A DNA stretch of 13,785 bases from Betaproteobacteria bacterium (GCA_009925965.1 RFPW01000039.1:1-13785), one strand, 5' to 3'; counted from the first letter of the stretch, positions 1-7,586 are shown. Translations and numbers: made by a program. Notes: generated from the letters alone by a model not told the origin.

Positions 1-777
1 GGCATATAGAAACCAAACCACTCATCGAACACGATGTCCTTGTAACCCTGCTCAACAAACGTGGGGACCGTCGGAGCGAACTTGTTTCGCGTGGCGCCAG
101 AGGTCGCGATCAGCCTGATTCTGCCCCCCCGGTAAATGCTGTAAAAACTCCCCAACCGGCCCGGACACAGCGGCGATCTGCCCGCCCAACAAATCGGCAA
201 TCGCGAGTTGAGTCCCACGATAAGGCACATGCTTCAGGTCGACCCCAGCAAATCGACCAAAGATCTCCGCCACAAAATGCGGCACCGACCCGGCGGCTGG
301 GCTACCGAAATTCGCGTCCTTCGGGTTCGCTTTGCACCAGGTGATGAACTCGCCCAATGTCCTGACACTGGCTGGCACCATCGGTCCAACTGCAAAACCG
401 AAGTCGAACCGAACAGCCTGAGAAACCGGCTGAAAATCGGCAACAGGGTCGTAGGGCAGCTTCTTGTAGGTGTGCGGGTAAATTCCCAGCATCGACATCG
501 GCGTCACCACCATCGTCAATCCATCAGGCGAGGATGCCTTCAAGGCCGAAAGCGCGATCTGCCCCCCAGCCCCAGTCCGATTTTCGACCACGAGGGACTT
601 GGCGACGATATCTCGCAATTTGTCGGCGACCCGGCGCGCGGTGACGTCGACTGTTCCACCGGGAGCAAAGCCCGCAAAGATGCGAACGCTGTCTGGCAGG
701 GATTGGGCCCGTGAAAGCGGATGGGTTATCGACAAACCGGCCGCAACCGAAGAAAGAACGAATCGACGGCGATTCAT
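1..777 (-). pseudogene. Bug-family (TctC-like) periplasmic substrate-binding protein, frameshifted and cut by the window edge
   Basis: The start is Met at 777 with a GGAGA ribosome site at 785-789; the upstream in-frame extension to 825 lacks one. The product begins MNRRRFVLSSVAAGLS, a twin-arginine-like or Sec signal peptide, followed by the family landmarks FAGFAPGGTVDVTARR, VENRTGAGGQIA, PDGLT and HVPYRGTQLAIADLLGGQIAA. The open frame fails after about 215 residues: at 124-130 there are seven C (seven G on the coding strand), and translation then runs to a stop at 52. Removing one base restores a typical Bug continuation (GRIRLIATSGATR, then FAPTVPTFVEQGY) that stays open to base 1, so the gene extends beyond the window. 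Such proteins bind carboxylates in the periplasm, often without membrane partners. Either a real null mutation or a homopolymer sequencing error is possible. It is divergent from the LysR gene, which probably controls it. The family call is firm; the ligand is unknown. Confidence 0.88.
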
Positions 778-861
778 GATGGTGTCTCCAAGAAATAGTT
801 GAATTTGACTTCGAGCAAGAGTCATCTAGCCGAGGATGCGCGCCTCAGGTTTGCTAACACA

Positions 862-877
862 ACCAATGCTTATTGGT
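862..877. promoter_or_regulatory. Inverted repeat in the LysR/Bug divergent promoter region, candidate LysR operator
   Basis: ACCAAT and ATTGGT form a perfect 6-bp inverted repeat around GCTT. It lies in the 131-base gap between the divergent Bug and LysR start codons, where LysR regulators normally bind to control the neighbouring gene and themselves. The role is inferred from position and symmetry only. Confidence 0.4.
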
Positions 878-880
878 CGA

Positions 881-901
881 TTATCCATTCCTAATTGATA
901 A
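881..901. promoter_or_regulatory. Second inverted repeat (TTATC-N11-GATAA) just upstream of the LysR start
   Basis: TTATC and GATAA are perfect complements separated by 11 bases and end 7 bases before the LysR start codon. The spacing resembles LysR-type sites (T-N11-A logic), although the inner bases do not match the strict core. A site here would suit autorepression. Confidence 0.4.
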
Positions 902-908
902 TAGGACG

Positions 909-1844
909 ATGCCACTGACCAGATTCACTTTGCGCCAGATCGAAGCGTTCATCGCCGTCTATGAGGCACAAAGCTTTACCCAGGCGGCTTCGCGCCTCGG
1001 GCTGACCGCACAGGCAACGAGCCAACTCATCGCTGAACTGGAAGCCATCGTCGGCTTCAGGCTGTTCGACCGAACTACGCGCAAAGTTGCGTTGTCGAGC
1101 GCTGGGCGAGACTTTCTGGGTTCGGCATCGACGCTGTTGCGCCATGTCCGCGCCGCTGATAGTGCGGCGGACGATGTGCGTAATCGCGCGACAGGGGTGG
1201 TAAGGGTTGGCGCTCCGTTAGTGCTGGCTTCTTGCGTATTGCCATTGGCCATTCGCGAATACCAATCGAGCAAGCCCAAAGTGGTCGTGCGGGTCCGCGA
1301 TGTCCCGGTCGACCATCTCGTCAACCGCGTCTCCGATGGCGACGTCGACCTGGCAATTGGACCCGATCGCCGCACCGATGACTCAGTGACCGCAACACAA
1401 CTCTTCGATAGTGCCTGGGTACTGTGGTGCTCGCCCGCCCATCCACTTGCAGCCCATCGACGGGCGGTTCGCTGGGATGAAGTGGCCAAAGTAGCAATCG
1501 TTGCTGCGGGGCGTGACCATGAACATAACGTAGCAAAAATGCACGAGGATGTACCCGTCGGAGTTCGAGTCACCCCGGTCGATGTGGTTGACAACATCTC
1601 AACTGCGATCGGAATCGCCGCTCAAGGCCTGGCCGTGACTTTGGCACCCGCTTACGTTGGGGTGCTCGCCCAGTCATTTGGACTCATCATGAAGCGGGTG
1701 GTCGAGCCCGAGTCCATTCGGAAAGTATGCCTTTACACCCCAGCATCGAGAGCCCTGTCCCCGGGAGCAGCGGGTTTCGCAGAATTCCTGACAACTTGGA
1801 TCAGAGAATGGTCCGCTTCAACGGCCTCGATCCGCCCAAATTAG
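909..1844 (+). CDS. LysR-family transcriptional regulator
   Basis: A 311-residue protein of ordinary LysR length. Residues 6-64 form the winged helix-turn-helix (LRQIEAFIAVYEAQSFTQAA, then LGLTAQATSQLIAELE, then GFRLFDRTTRKVALSSAG). Residues from about 92 onward form the effector-binding domain (VVRVGAPLVLASCVLP, then DGDVDLAIGP). The ATG at 909 is chosen because the family N-terminus begins there; a TTG at 873 would add 12 residues without homology and falls inside an inverted repeat. The Shine-Dalgarno sequence is poor (AGGA only two bases before the ATG). The gene is divergent from the frameshifted Bug gene, the classic arrangement in which the regulator controls the transporter component in response to its ligand. 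The effector is unknown. It is very probably a DNA-binding activator or repressor acting on the 778-908 gap. Confidence 0.95.
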   Translation: MPLTRFTLRQIEAFIAVYEAQSFTQAASRLGLTAQATSQLIAELEAIVGFRLFDRTTRKVALSSAGRDFLGSASTLLRHVRAADSAADDVRNRATGVVRVGAPLVLASCVLPLAIREYQSSKPKVVVRVRDVPVDHLVNRVSDGDVDLAIGPDRRTDDSVTATQLFDSAWVLWCSPAHPLAAHRRAVRWDEVAKVAIVAAGRDHEHNVAKMHEDVPVGVRVTPVDVVDNISTAIGIAAQGLAVTLAPAYVGVLAQSFGLIMKRVVEPESIRKVCLYTPASRALSPGAAGFAEFLTTWIREWSASTASIRPN

Positions 1845-1884
1845 CGGTGCAATCCACGGTACTGGATGCTGGAGCGAGGTTCCT

Positions 1885-2156
1885 CGCGAACCCAAGAGTC
1901 TCGCGAGTTACTTCGCGGCAGATCACGGCGCCAGCGCTTGCGGCCTGGCCTTCCGCGTAAAGGACTCCCAAAAGGCATACGCCCGACTTCATCGACGGCG
2001 TCGATTGCCAGCCGTTGGGGCACGGGCCTGACCAGACGCGCCATGGTTGCGCCGGACGGCATGATCCGTATCCCGCTGTTCGAGTCGCTGGAACGTGACC
2101 AGATCCAACGCGGCGCCCTTCGGGTCGAGTCCACTAGAGTGAAGGTCGAACGCTGA
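1885..2156 (+). pseudogene. hpd: Eroded relic of 4-hydroxyphenylpyruvate dioxygenase (HPPD), multiple internal deletions
   Basis: Four pieces of HPPD follow one another in protein order but in changing frames. Piece 1 (1885-1986, frame 1) reads REPKSLASYFAADHG then ACGLAFRVKDSQKAYAR. Piece 2 (1985-2026, frame 2) reads DFIDGVDCQPLGHG, like the DFV-EGVDR-PVG-G segment after the first domain. Piece 3 (2025-2078, frame 3) reads GLTRRAMVAPDGMIRIPL, the GLTSKAMSAPDGMIRIPL motif of the C-terminal domain. Piece 4 (2079-2156, frame 3) reads FESLERDQIQRGALRVE, the C-terminal tail, and runs to TGA at 2154-2156. An intact HPPD has about 360 residues and converts 4-hydroxyphenylpyruvate to homogentisate in tyrosine breakdown. 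Here the N-terminus and most of both domains, with the iron-ligand segments, are gone, so no enzyme can be made. The comparison was made from memory of the Pseudomonas enzyme. Confidence 0.8.
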
Positions 2157-2240
2157 CCCGCCGGCTCAAAATCTCGCCCCCCTTTGTTGAGGTCGCAAAA
2201 GTGTGAACGTTGTTCCGATGACGGAGGTTTTGCGATCAGA

Positions 2241-3584
2241 TTAACGAACCATGCAGGGCCGCTTGCCATCAAATTGCCAGCCAGGAATGAGGTATTGCAT
2301 GGCGGTCGAGTCATCGCGAGAACCCAATCCATGTTCCAGGTATCGCTGATGGGCTGCTTCAACTTTTGCCATGTCGAGCTCAATCCCTAACCCAGGTTTC
2401 TGAGGTACTTCAACCCGGCCATTGACGATCTGCAGGGGCGCCTGCGTCAAAGCTTCACCGTCTTGCCAGATCCAATGGGTATCGATCGCGGTGACCCTGC
2501 CCGGTGCGGATGCAGCAACATGGGTGAACATGGCCAGCGACACGTCAAAGTGGTTGTTCGAGTGTGAACCCCAAGTCAAGCCCCAGTCGCGGCAGGCTTG
2601 TGCCACCCGAACCGAACCAGCCATGGTCCAAAAATGCGGGTCAGCCAGGGGGATGTCCACGCTCTGCAAGGACATCGCATGCACCATCTGGCGCCAGTCA
2701 GTCGCGACCATATTTGTCGCAGTGGGCAAACCGGTCGCGCGGCGAAACTCTGCCATTACCTCACGGCCGCTGAAGCCGTCTTCTGCACCGCAGGGGTCTT
2801 CGGCGTAAGCCACGACGCCTTTCAAATCTCGCATCAACCGCACCGCGTCTTTAAGAAGCCAACCCCCGTTCGGGTCGATGGTGATGCGCGCTTTGGGAAA
2901 TTCCGCATGCAGCGCACGCACGGTTTCAATTTCTGCCTCGCCTGCCAGCACCCCGCCTTTGAGCTTAAAGTCATTGAAACCATAACGCTCGTACGCCTGC
3001 CGCGCGAGATTCACAATGGCTTCGGGCGTCAGTGCGGGCTCATTGCGGGTGCGAAACCAAGCGCTGTTTGATTCGCTTTCATCGCGGTAGGGCAAGTCAG
3101 TTTGCCGCCGATCCCCCACATAAAACAAATATCCGAGCATCTCGACCGATGCACGTTGCTGGCCCTCACCCAACAGCGCAGCGACCGGCAATTCAAGATG
3201 CTGGCCCAGCAGATCGAGCATGGCGGATTCCACCGCCGTCAGGGCATGGATAGTGGTTCGCAAATCAAAGGTCTGCAGACCCCGACCATCGGCATCGCGG
3301 CCTGCAAATCGCGTGCGCATGAGATTCAGAACCGATTGCAGATCCCCCACCTTGTGGCCCACGACCATCTCCGTGGAATCTTGCAAGGTCGAACGAATTT
3401 TTTCCCCACCAGGCACTTCGCCCACACCGATTCGTCCGGCGTTGTCCTCCAAAATCAACAAGTTGCGTGTGAAGAAAGGGCCATGCGCCCCCGAGAGGTT
3501 GAGCAACATGCTGTCATGCCCGGCAACCGGGATCACACGCAGGGCCGCGACGAACGGCGTGCTCGTTGGAATGCAAACGCTCAT
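2241..3584 (-). CDS. gudD: D-glucarate dehydratase
   Basis: This enolase-superfamily enzyme removes water from D-glucarate (and usually L-idarate) to give 5-dehydro-4-deoxy-D-glucarate in the cytosol. Its 447 residues match the E. coli enzyme (446) almost end to end: VIPVAGHDSMLLNLSGAH near the N-terminus, GRGLQTFDLRTTIH around 101-113, and C-terminal MQYLIPGWQFD. The expected active-site residues are visible: K207 and K209 in FKLKGG, the metal ligands D237 (DPNG), E262 and probably N291, E268, D315 (LADPHFW) and H341 (GSHSNNHFD). The start at 3584 fits the family; the frame is open further upstream, but that part overlaps the preceding gene. Its ATG lies one base after the stop of the Bug gene (TGA-G-ATG), so the two are probably translationally coupled. 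The divergent galactarate dehydratase yields the same product. Nothing looks damaged. Confidence 0.97.
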   Translation of the reverse strand: MSVCIPTSTPFVAALRVIPVAGHDSMLLNLSGAHGPFFTRNLLILEDNAGRIGVGEVPGGEKIRSTLQDSTEMVVGHKVGDLQSVLNLMRTRFAGRDADGRGLQTFDLRTTIHALTAVESAMLDLLGQHLELPVAALLGEGQQRASVEMLGYLFYVGDRRQTDLPYRDESESNSAWFRTRNEPALTPEAIVNLARQAYERYGFNDFKLKGGVLAGEAEIETVRALHAEFPKARITIDPNGGWLLKDAVRLMRDLKGVVAYAEDPCGAEDGFSGREVMAEFRRATGLPTATNMVATDWRQMVHAMSLQSVDIPLADPHFWTMAGSVRVAQACRDWGLTWGSHSNNHFDVSLAMFTHVAASAPGRVTAIDTHWIWQDGEALTQAPLQIVNGRVEVPQKPGLGIELDMAKVEAAHQRYLEHGLGSRDDSTAMQYLIPGWQFDGKRPCMVR

Positions 3585-3585
3585 C

Positions 3586-4539
3586 TCAGTCAGGCTTGAT
3601 ATTTCGAGCTTCGATGAGTTTTTTCCAGCGGACAAACTCAGCTGCCTGGAAAGCCGTGAACTGCTCAGGTGTGTTGGCGACAATCTCGAAACCCAACTCG
3701 AGTAACTTGGGCTTCACCTGAGAGTCGTTGAGTGCATTGACGACAGCCGCATGCAGACGGGTTTTAATGTCTGCCGGCAATCCCCGCGGCGCAGCAACAG
3801 CCTGCCAGGAAGTCACGTTGGCCTCATTGATACCGAGTTCTTCGAGGGTCGGTACCTGAGGCAGTAGCGGCGAACGCTTGGCGCTGGTAATCGACAACGC
3901 ACGCAATTTACCCGCGATGATTTGCGGCATTGCGGTATTGATATTCATGAACGAGGAATCAACCTGACCACCCAGCAAGTCGATCATCACCGGACCGCCG
4001 CCCTTGTAGGGCACATGAATTCCGGTGGTGCCAGTCTGCAGCCAGAAGAGCTCTGCGGTCAGGTGGTCACTGCTCCCGTTCCCTGATGAAGCAAATGTCA
4101 TTTTGTTGGGGTTGGCCTTTTGGTAGGCCATCACGTCGGTCATCGACTTATGGGGCGACGCCGCCGGTACCACCAAGACATTGGGGGCCTGCACCGCCAC
4201 GGAGATGTACTCGAAATCTTTGAGTGCGTCGTAGGGCACTTTGCCCAGGAGGTGCGGCGCAATGACATAAGGGCCGAGTGACGAAACCAATAAGGTGTGC
4301 CCATCCGGCGCTGCGCGCGCCACGACGCCGGCCCCGATCGTTCCGGTGGCCCCCGCCTTGTTTTCGATAATGAAGCTACCGCCCAGTTTCTCTTGCAACT
4401 TGGGCGCCAGGGTCCGAGCAATCAGATCAGTCGAGCCACCTGGTGGGAAAGGCACCAGGAGCGTGACCGGTTTATCGGGCCAGGCGTAGGCAGTACTGAA
4501 CCAGGATGCCATCAGAAAAAATAACCAGAAACGCTTCAT
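3586..4539 (-). CDS. Bug-family (TctC-like) periplasmic binding protein, probably for aldarates
   Basis: A 317-residue secreted binding protein. The start at 4539 is supported by GAGG at 4548-4551 and by the signal peptide that follows directly (MKRFWLFFLMASWFSTAYA, cleavage likely before WPDKP). Bug landmarks are present in order: VPFPPGGSTDLIARTL near residue 29, ENKAGATGTIGAGVVA near 58, APDGHTLLVSS, VPYKGGGPVMIDLLGGQVD, and a C-terminal FVRWKKLIEARNIK. It is the first gene of a two-gene operon with gudD, separated from it by one base, which suggests that its ligand is D-glucarate or galactarate; this is inference from context. No TctA/TctB membrane genes accompany it, as is common for Bug proteins in Burkholderiales, so uptake would need a shared TctAB or the protein may act as a sensor. 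It is intact, unlike the Bug gene at the left edge. Confidence 0.95.
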   Translation of the reverse strand: MKRFWLFFLMASWFSTAYAWPDKPVTLLVPFPPGGSTDLIARTLAPKLQEKLGGSFIIENKAGATGTIGAGVVARAAPDGHTLLVSSLGPYVIAPHLLGKVPYDALKDFEYISVAVQAPNVLVVPAASPHKSMTDVMAYQKANPNKMTFASSGNGSSDHLTAELFWLQTGTTGIHVPYKGGGPVMIDLLGGQVDSSFMNINTAMPQIIAGKLRALSITSAKRSPLLPQVPTLEELGINEANVTSWQAVAAPRGLPADIKTRLHAAVVNALNDSQVKPKLLELGFEIVANTPEQFTAFQAAEFVRWKKLIEARNIKPD

Positions 4540-4608
4540 GATGGATGCCTCATAAGATTGGGTTTGCACTCTTGCGGTTTCAACGCCCAGCGCCATATTT
4601 TCACAAAA

Positions 4609-4626
4609 CGGTTAGATTTCGGTTAG
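4609..4626. promoter_or_regulatory. Tandem CGGTTAG repeat (11-bp period) before garD, candidate operator
   Basis: CGGTTAG occurs at 4609-4615 and again at 4620-4626, exactly one helical turn apart, in the 96-base gap between the divergent Bug-gudD operon and garD. A related CGGTTT lies at 4575-4580. The second copy runs into the garD ribosome site, so a bound protein could block garD. The role is inferred from position and spacing. Confidence 0.35.
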
Positions 4627-4630
4627 GAGA
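4625..4630 (+). promoter_or_regulatory. Ribosome binding site deciding the GTG start of garD
   Basis: AGGAGA sits five bases before a GTG at 4636. No in-frame ATG is present near the homologous N-terminus, so this strong site fixes GTG as the start codon. Confidence 0.75.
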
Positions 4631-4635
4631 CGTTT

Positions 4636-6180
4636 GTGAAGCCGTTGATTATTCAAATTAATCCGCAAGATAATGTGGCGATTATCGCCAATGATGGGGG
4701 TCTTCTTGCGGGTACCGAGGTCGGTGTCGGTTTGATTTTGCGCGATTCCGTCCCGCAAGGGCACAAAGTTGCGTTGGTCGATATCCCTAGTGATGCACCC
4801 GTATTGCGCTATGGCATTCCGATTGGTTATGCCTTGAAAGAAATACCTGCTGGCAGTTGGGTACATGAGCGATTGCTGAAAATGCCAGCGGCACGCGATC
4901 TCGACAATCTGCCAATGGCGACCGTCACGCCCAATCCCCTTCCTCCACTCGAGGGCTACAGCTTCGAGGGCTACCGCAACGCCGACGGTTCGGTGGGTAC
5001 CCGCAACCTTCTTGCCATCACCACCACGGTTCAATGTGTGGCCGGGGTGGTGGACCTGGCGGTACACCGCATCAAGCAAGAACTGTTGCCTCAGTTCCCA
5101 CATGTGGATGATGTGGTGGGCCTGGAACACGCTTACGGCTGCGGCGTGGCGATTGATGCCGAGGGGGCCGAGATCCCCATACGAACCTTGCGCAACATCA
5201 GCCTGAACCCGAATTTTGGGGGCGAGGTGATGGTGGTCAGTCTAGGATGCGAAAAACTCCAGCCCGAGCGGCTTATGCCTGCCGGCAGTATCCCCATCAA
5301 CGACCAGCGCGGCGAAGCGCTCGATGTGGTTTGCCTGCAAAACGAAGCGCACGTGGGTTTCATGTCCATGCTGGCCTCCATCGTCGAGCAGGCCCGCCAA
5401 CACCTCGAGAGACTCAACAAACGCCGGCGCGAAACCGTGCCTGCCAGTGAATTGGTGGTGGGTGTGCAGTGCGGGGGAAGTGACGCATTTTCGGGCCTGA
5501 CGGCTAACCCGGCGGTGGGATTTTGCAGCGACCTGTTAGTGCGTACTGGCGCCAGCGTGATGTTCTCGGAGGTGACCGAGGTGCGCGACGCCATAGACCA
5601 ACTGACCGCCCGTGCGGTGAACTCGCAAGTGGCCCAGGCCATCGTGGATCAGATGGCCTGGTACGACAGCTACCTCGCCCGTGGCCGGGTTGACCGCAGC
5701 GCCAACACCACGCCGGGTAACAAACGTGGCGGCCTGTCCAACATCGTCGAGAAAGCGATGGGCTCTATCGTGAAGTCGGGCACCGCCCCTATTCAAGCGG
5801 TGCTGGCTCCGGGAGAACGACTCAAACAAAAGGGCTTGACCTTCGCAGCTACGCCAGCGAGTGACTTCATTTGCGGCACCCTGCAAGTGGCCGCTGGAAT
5901 GAACCTGCACATCTTCACCACCGGGCGTGGTACGCCCTATGGCCTTGCGCCCGTGCCCGTCGTGAAAGTGGCCACGCGCACCGATCTGGCTCGACGTTGG
6001 CACGACCTGATCGATATCAATGCCGGCCGAATTGCCGATGGTCAGAAATCGATCGACGAGGTCGGCTGGGAGTTGTTTCACTACCTCCTGGACGTGGCCA
6101 GCGGCCGAAAAAAAACCTACGCAGAGCAGTGGAAGCTACACAACGCCTTGGTGTTGTTCAACCCGGCGCCAGTGACCTAG
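4636..6180 (+). CDS. garD: Galactarate dehydratase
   Basis: GarD removes water from galactarate (mucate) to give 5-dehydro-4-deoxy-D-glucarate, the same product as GudD; it is a metal-dependent UxaA/GarD-family enzyme of the cytosol. The 514-residue product compares with about 523 in E. coli and follows it closely: an N-terminal SAF-like domain (DNVAIIANDGGLLAG, GHKVALVDIPSDA), then YRNADGSVGTRNLLAITTTV, YGCGVAID, SLNPNFGGEVMVVSLGCEKL, VVGVQCGGSDAFSGLTANPA, SEVTEVRDAI, RSANTTPGNKRGGLSNIVEK, TPASDFICGTLQ, TTGRGTPYG, and a C-terminal FNPAPVT. The start is GTG at 4636 after AGGAGA. It is divergent from the Bug-gudD pair and probably co-regulated through the shared 96-base gap. The fit to GarD rather than altronate dehydratase rests on the long collinear similarity including the N-terminal domain. 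Confidence 0.96.
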   Translation: MKPLIIQINPQDNVAIIANDGGLLAGTEVGVGLILRDSVPQGHKVALVDIPSDAPVLRYGIPIGYALKEIPAGSWVHERLLKMPAARDLDNLPMATVTPNPLPPLEGYSFEGYRNADGSVGTRNLLAITTTVQCVAGVVDLAVHRIKQELLPQFPHVDDVVGLEHAYGCGVAIDAEGAEIPIRTLRNISLNPNFGGEVMVVSLGCEKLQPERLMPAGSIPINDQRGEALDVVCLQNEAHVGFMSMLASIVEQARQHLERLNKRRRETVPASELVVGVQCGGSDAFSGLTANPAVGFCSDLLVRTGASVMFSEVTEVRDAIDQLTARAVNSQVAQAIVDQMAWYDSYLARGRVDRSANTTPGNKRGGLSNIVEKAMGSIVKSGTAPIQAVLAPGERLKQKGLTFAATPASDFICGTLQVAAGMNLHIFTTGRGTPYGLAPVPVVKVATRTDLARRWHDLIDINAGRIADGQKSIDEVGWELFHYLLDVASGRKKTYAEQWKLHNALVLFNPAPVT

Positions 6181-6347
6181 AGGCAAAGCCCCCAAAGGTT
6201 GAATCTGGCAGCCAAATCAAAGCCAACCGACGTTCGAGACGCTTTAATCGGGCTGCTGTTCCGACCAGGTGATAGCGCAAATGTGGGCGCACCGTGCGAA
6301 ACAAACAAGGTGGGCAGGCGTGAAGAGACCATTGGTAACTGCACCAC

Positions 6348-6854
6348 TTAATCAAAGGTCAAGTACATATGGCTCTTGGATTTGTACTCTGTCCCCGTAA
6401 AGACAGCCATGGGTTCAATGCCGAACGACTTAAAGCCCATCGACTCATACAACCTGGTTGCCGGTTCATTGCCTTCGGTCACTGTCAGGGTCACCATCGT
6501 CACCCATTGGCGTGCTCGGGTCTGGGCAATGAGCTCCTTAAGCAGGGCAAATCCGACCCCACGCTGGCGATAAGCAACTAATACGTACATGCCGACGATC
6601 ACCGCCTTATGGCGAGTTTTCGCTTTCGCAGAGTACTCGACCGCCACGGCGCCCACGAGGTGATTGTTCTCAAAGGCACCGAAGGCTCGGCTCATCCCAC
6701 CTGGGTCCTCAATCCGTCGCTCCCACCAGGCCAATGGTTCAGTCGCGCGCTCCTCGGCTACTGAGGTAAAGGCATCGGCAGCGAGCGTGTAGCCCTCAAG
6801 CATTAGCGCCCGATAGGGAGCGGCATCGTCCTTGGACAAACTCCGGATCAGCAT
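6348..6854 (-). CDS. GNAT-family N-acetyltransferase
   Basis: A 168-residue single-domain acetyltransferase that would move an acetyl group from acetyl-CoA to an amine; the acceptor is unknown. The N-terminus has the usual beginning (MLIRSLSKDDAAPYRALMLE). The acetyl-CoA loop is RQRGVG at residues 96-101, within YVLVAYRQRGVGFALLKELI, and the motif B region shows NEPATRLYESMGF at 129-141, including the conserved tyrosine. The start at 6854 is supported by the family N-terminus although no clear Shine-Dalgarno sequence precedes it. It follows tetR on the same strand after 76 bases with a 10-bp palindrome (CCGTTAACGG, 6885-6894) in the gap, so it may be its own unit or be read through from tetR. 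Nothing ties it to the aldarate genes. Confidence 0.92.
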   Translation of the reverse strand: MLIRSLSKDDAAPYRALMLEGYTLAADAFTSVAEERATEPLAWWERRIEDPGGMSRAFGAFENNHLVGAVAVEYSAKAKTRHKAVIVGMYVLVAYRQRGVGFALLKELIAQTRARQWVTMVTLTVTEGNEPATRLYESMGFKSFGIEPMAVFTGTEYKSKSHMYLTFD

Positions 6855-6930
6855 TGGTTTAAAGCGTTTGGGGATCTCTGGTGGCCGTTAACGGTCTTGA
6901 ACTGCTTGGGCGGCAGTGGTGTGGAGGTGC

Positions 6931-7506
6931 TCATGCCAGTGCGCTGCGCACCAGGCCGAAGGTGGTGGAAATCGATTGAAGTTGCTGGGCCTCGGGCAAT
7001 CGGCGACGGCTGGAGACGCGGATGCCCTCGTTGAACAGCATCAGCATGGCGGCCATTTTTTCGGCCTGCGCGGGGGTGGCGCCTGCGTCTTGCAAGCTGT
7101 CCTGGAAGATTCGCTCCATGTCGGCCATATGGGTGCTGGCGCGAGTTGCGAGTTCATCATCGACACCGGACATCTCCAGGACAGTATTGACCAGCATGCA
7201 GCCCCAGTTGACTTTGGGGCCGAGTGCTTCGGCAACGCTACGCTCGAAGAATTTCTGTAGAGCGTCGATTGGGGGCAACCCGTTTCGCTGATCGTTCAGC
7301 AACTGCAGCGTGCGGGCAGCCCAGAGGTCCAAGCATTCGATGAAAAAGCCGCGCTTGTCGCCGAAGGCCGCGTAAAAGCTGCTGCGCGAAATGCCCATGG
7401 CTGGCAGCAGGTCGGCCAGCGAGGTGGCCTGGTAGCCCTGGCGCCAGAACAGTGCCAGCGCGCGATTTACCGCGGTGGGTCGATCGAATTCAACAGGACG
7501 TCCCAT
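6931..7506 (-). CDS. TetR-family transcriptional regulator (AcuR/NemR-like architecture)
   Basis: A 191-residue repressor-type protein. The start at 7506 is chosen because the family N-terminus MGRPVEFDRPTAV begins there; the open frame extends to 7602 but without similarity and across the probable operator. Residues 12-58 carry the DNA-binding domain (ALALFWRQGYQATSLADLL, then MGISRSSFYAAFGDKRGFF), and the C-terminal part includes GCMLVNTVLEMSGVDDELA, typical of the TetR C-terminal domain that senses small, often electrophilic or CoA-pathway molecules. No strong ribosome site is visible. It is divergent from the SDR-isomerase-crotonase operon and very probably represses it through the palindrome at 7587-7596. 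The inducer is unknown. Confidence 0.94.
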   Translation of the reverse strand: MGRPVEFDRPTAVNRALALFWRQGYQATSLADLLPAMGISRSSFYAAFGDKRGFFIECLDLWAARTLQLLNDQRNGLPPIDALQKFFERSVAEALGPKVNWGCMLVNTVLEMSGVDDELATRASTHMADMERIFQDSLQDAGATPAQAEKMAAMLMLFNEGIRVSSRRRLPEAQQLQSISTTFGLVRSALA

Positions 7507-7586
7507 GGTTGCGGAAGTGAGGCGGCTATCGAAAATGAGGGATACCCATGAGTTATGGTTGGTATCGTCGTCCCGGTATATTCTGA

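Noticed and set aside
959..1597. Long minus-strand open frame inside the LysR gene
   Set aside because: Low-complexity serine/threonine/arginine-rich composition typical of an antisense shadow in GC-rich DNA.
2193..2235. TCGCAAAA and TTTTGCGA inverted repeat before the gudD stop as a terminator
   Set aside because: The 27-base loop and AT-rich 8-bp arms without a following U-run do not make a convincing intrinsic terminator.
1841..2383. A 180-codon open frame on the minus strand across the LysR-gudD gap
   Set aside because: It overlaps the gudD 3' end, has no family resemblance, and is the antisense of the hpd relic; the plus-strand pieces match HPPD much better.
6181..6347. Search for a terminator or small gene after garD
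   Set aside because: No stable hairpin with a U-run and no plausible small open frame were visible.
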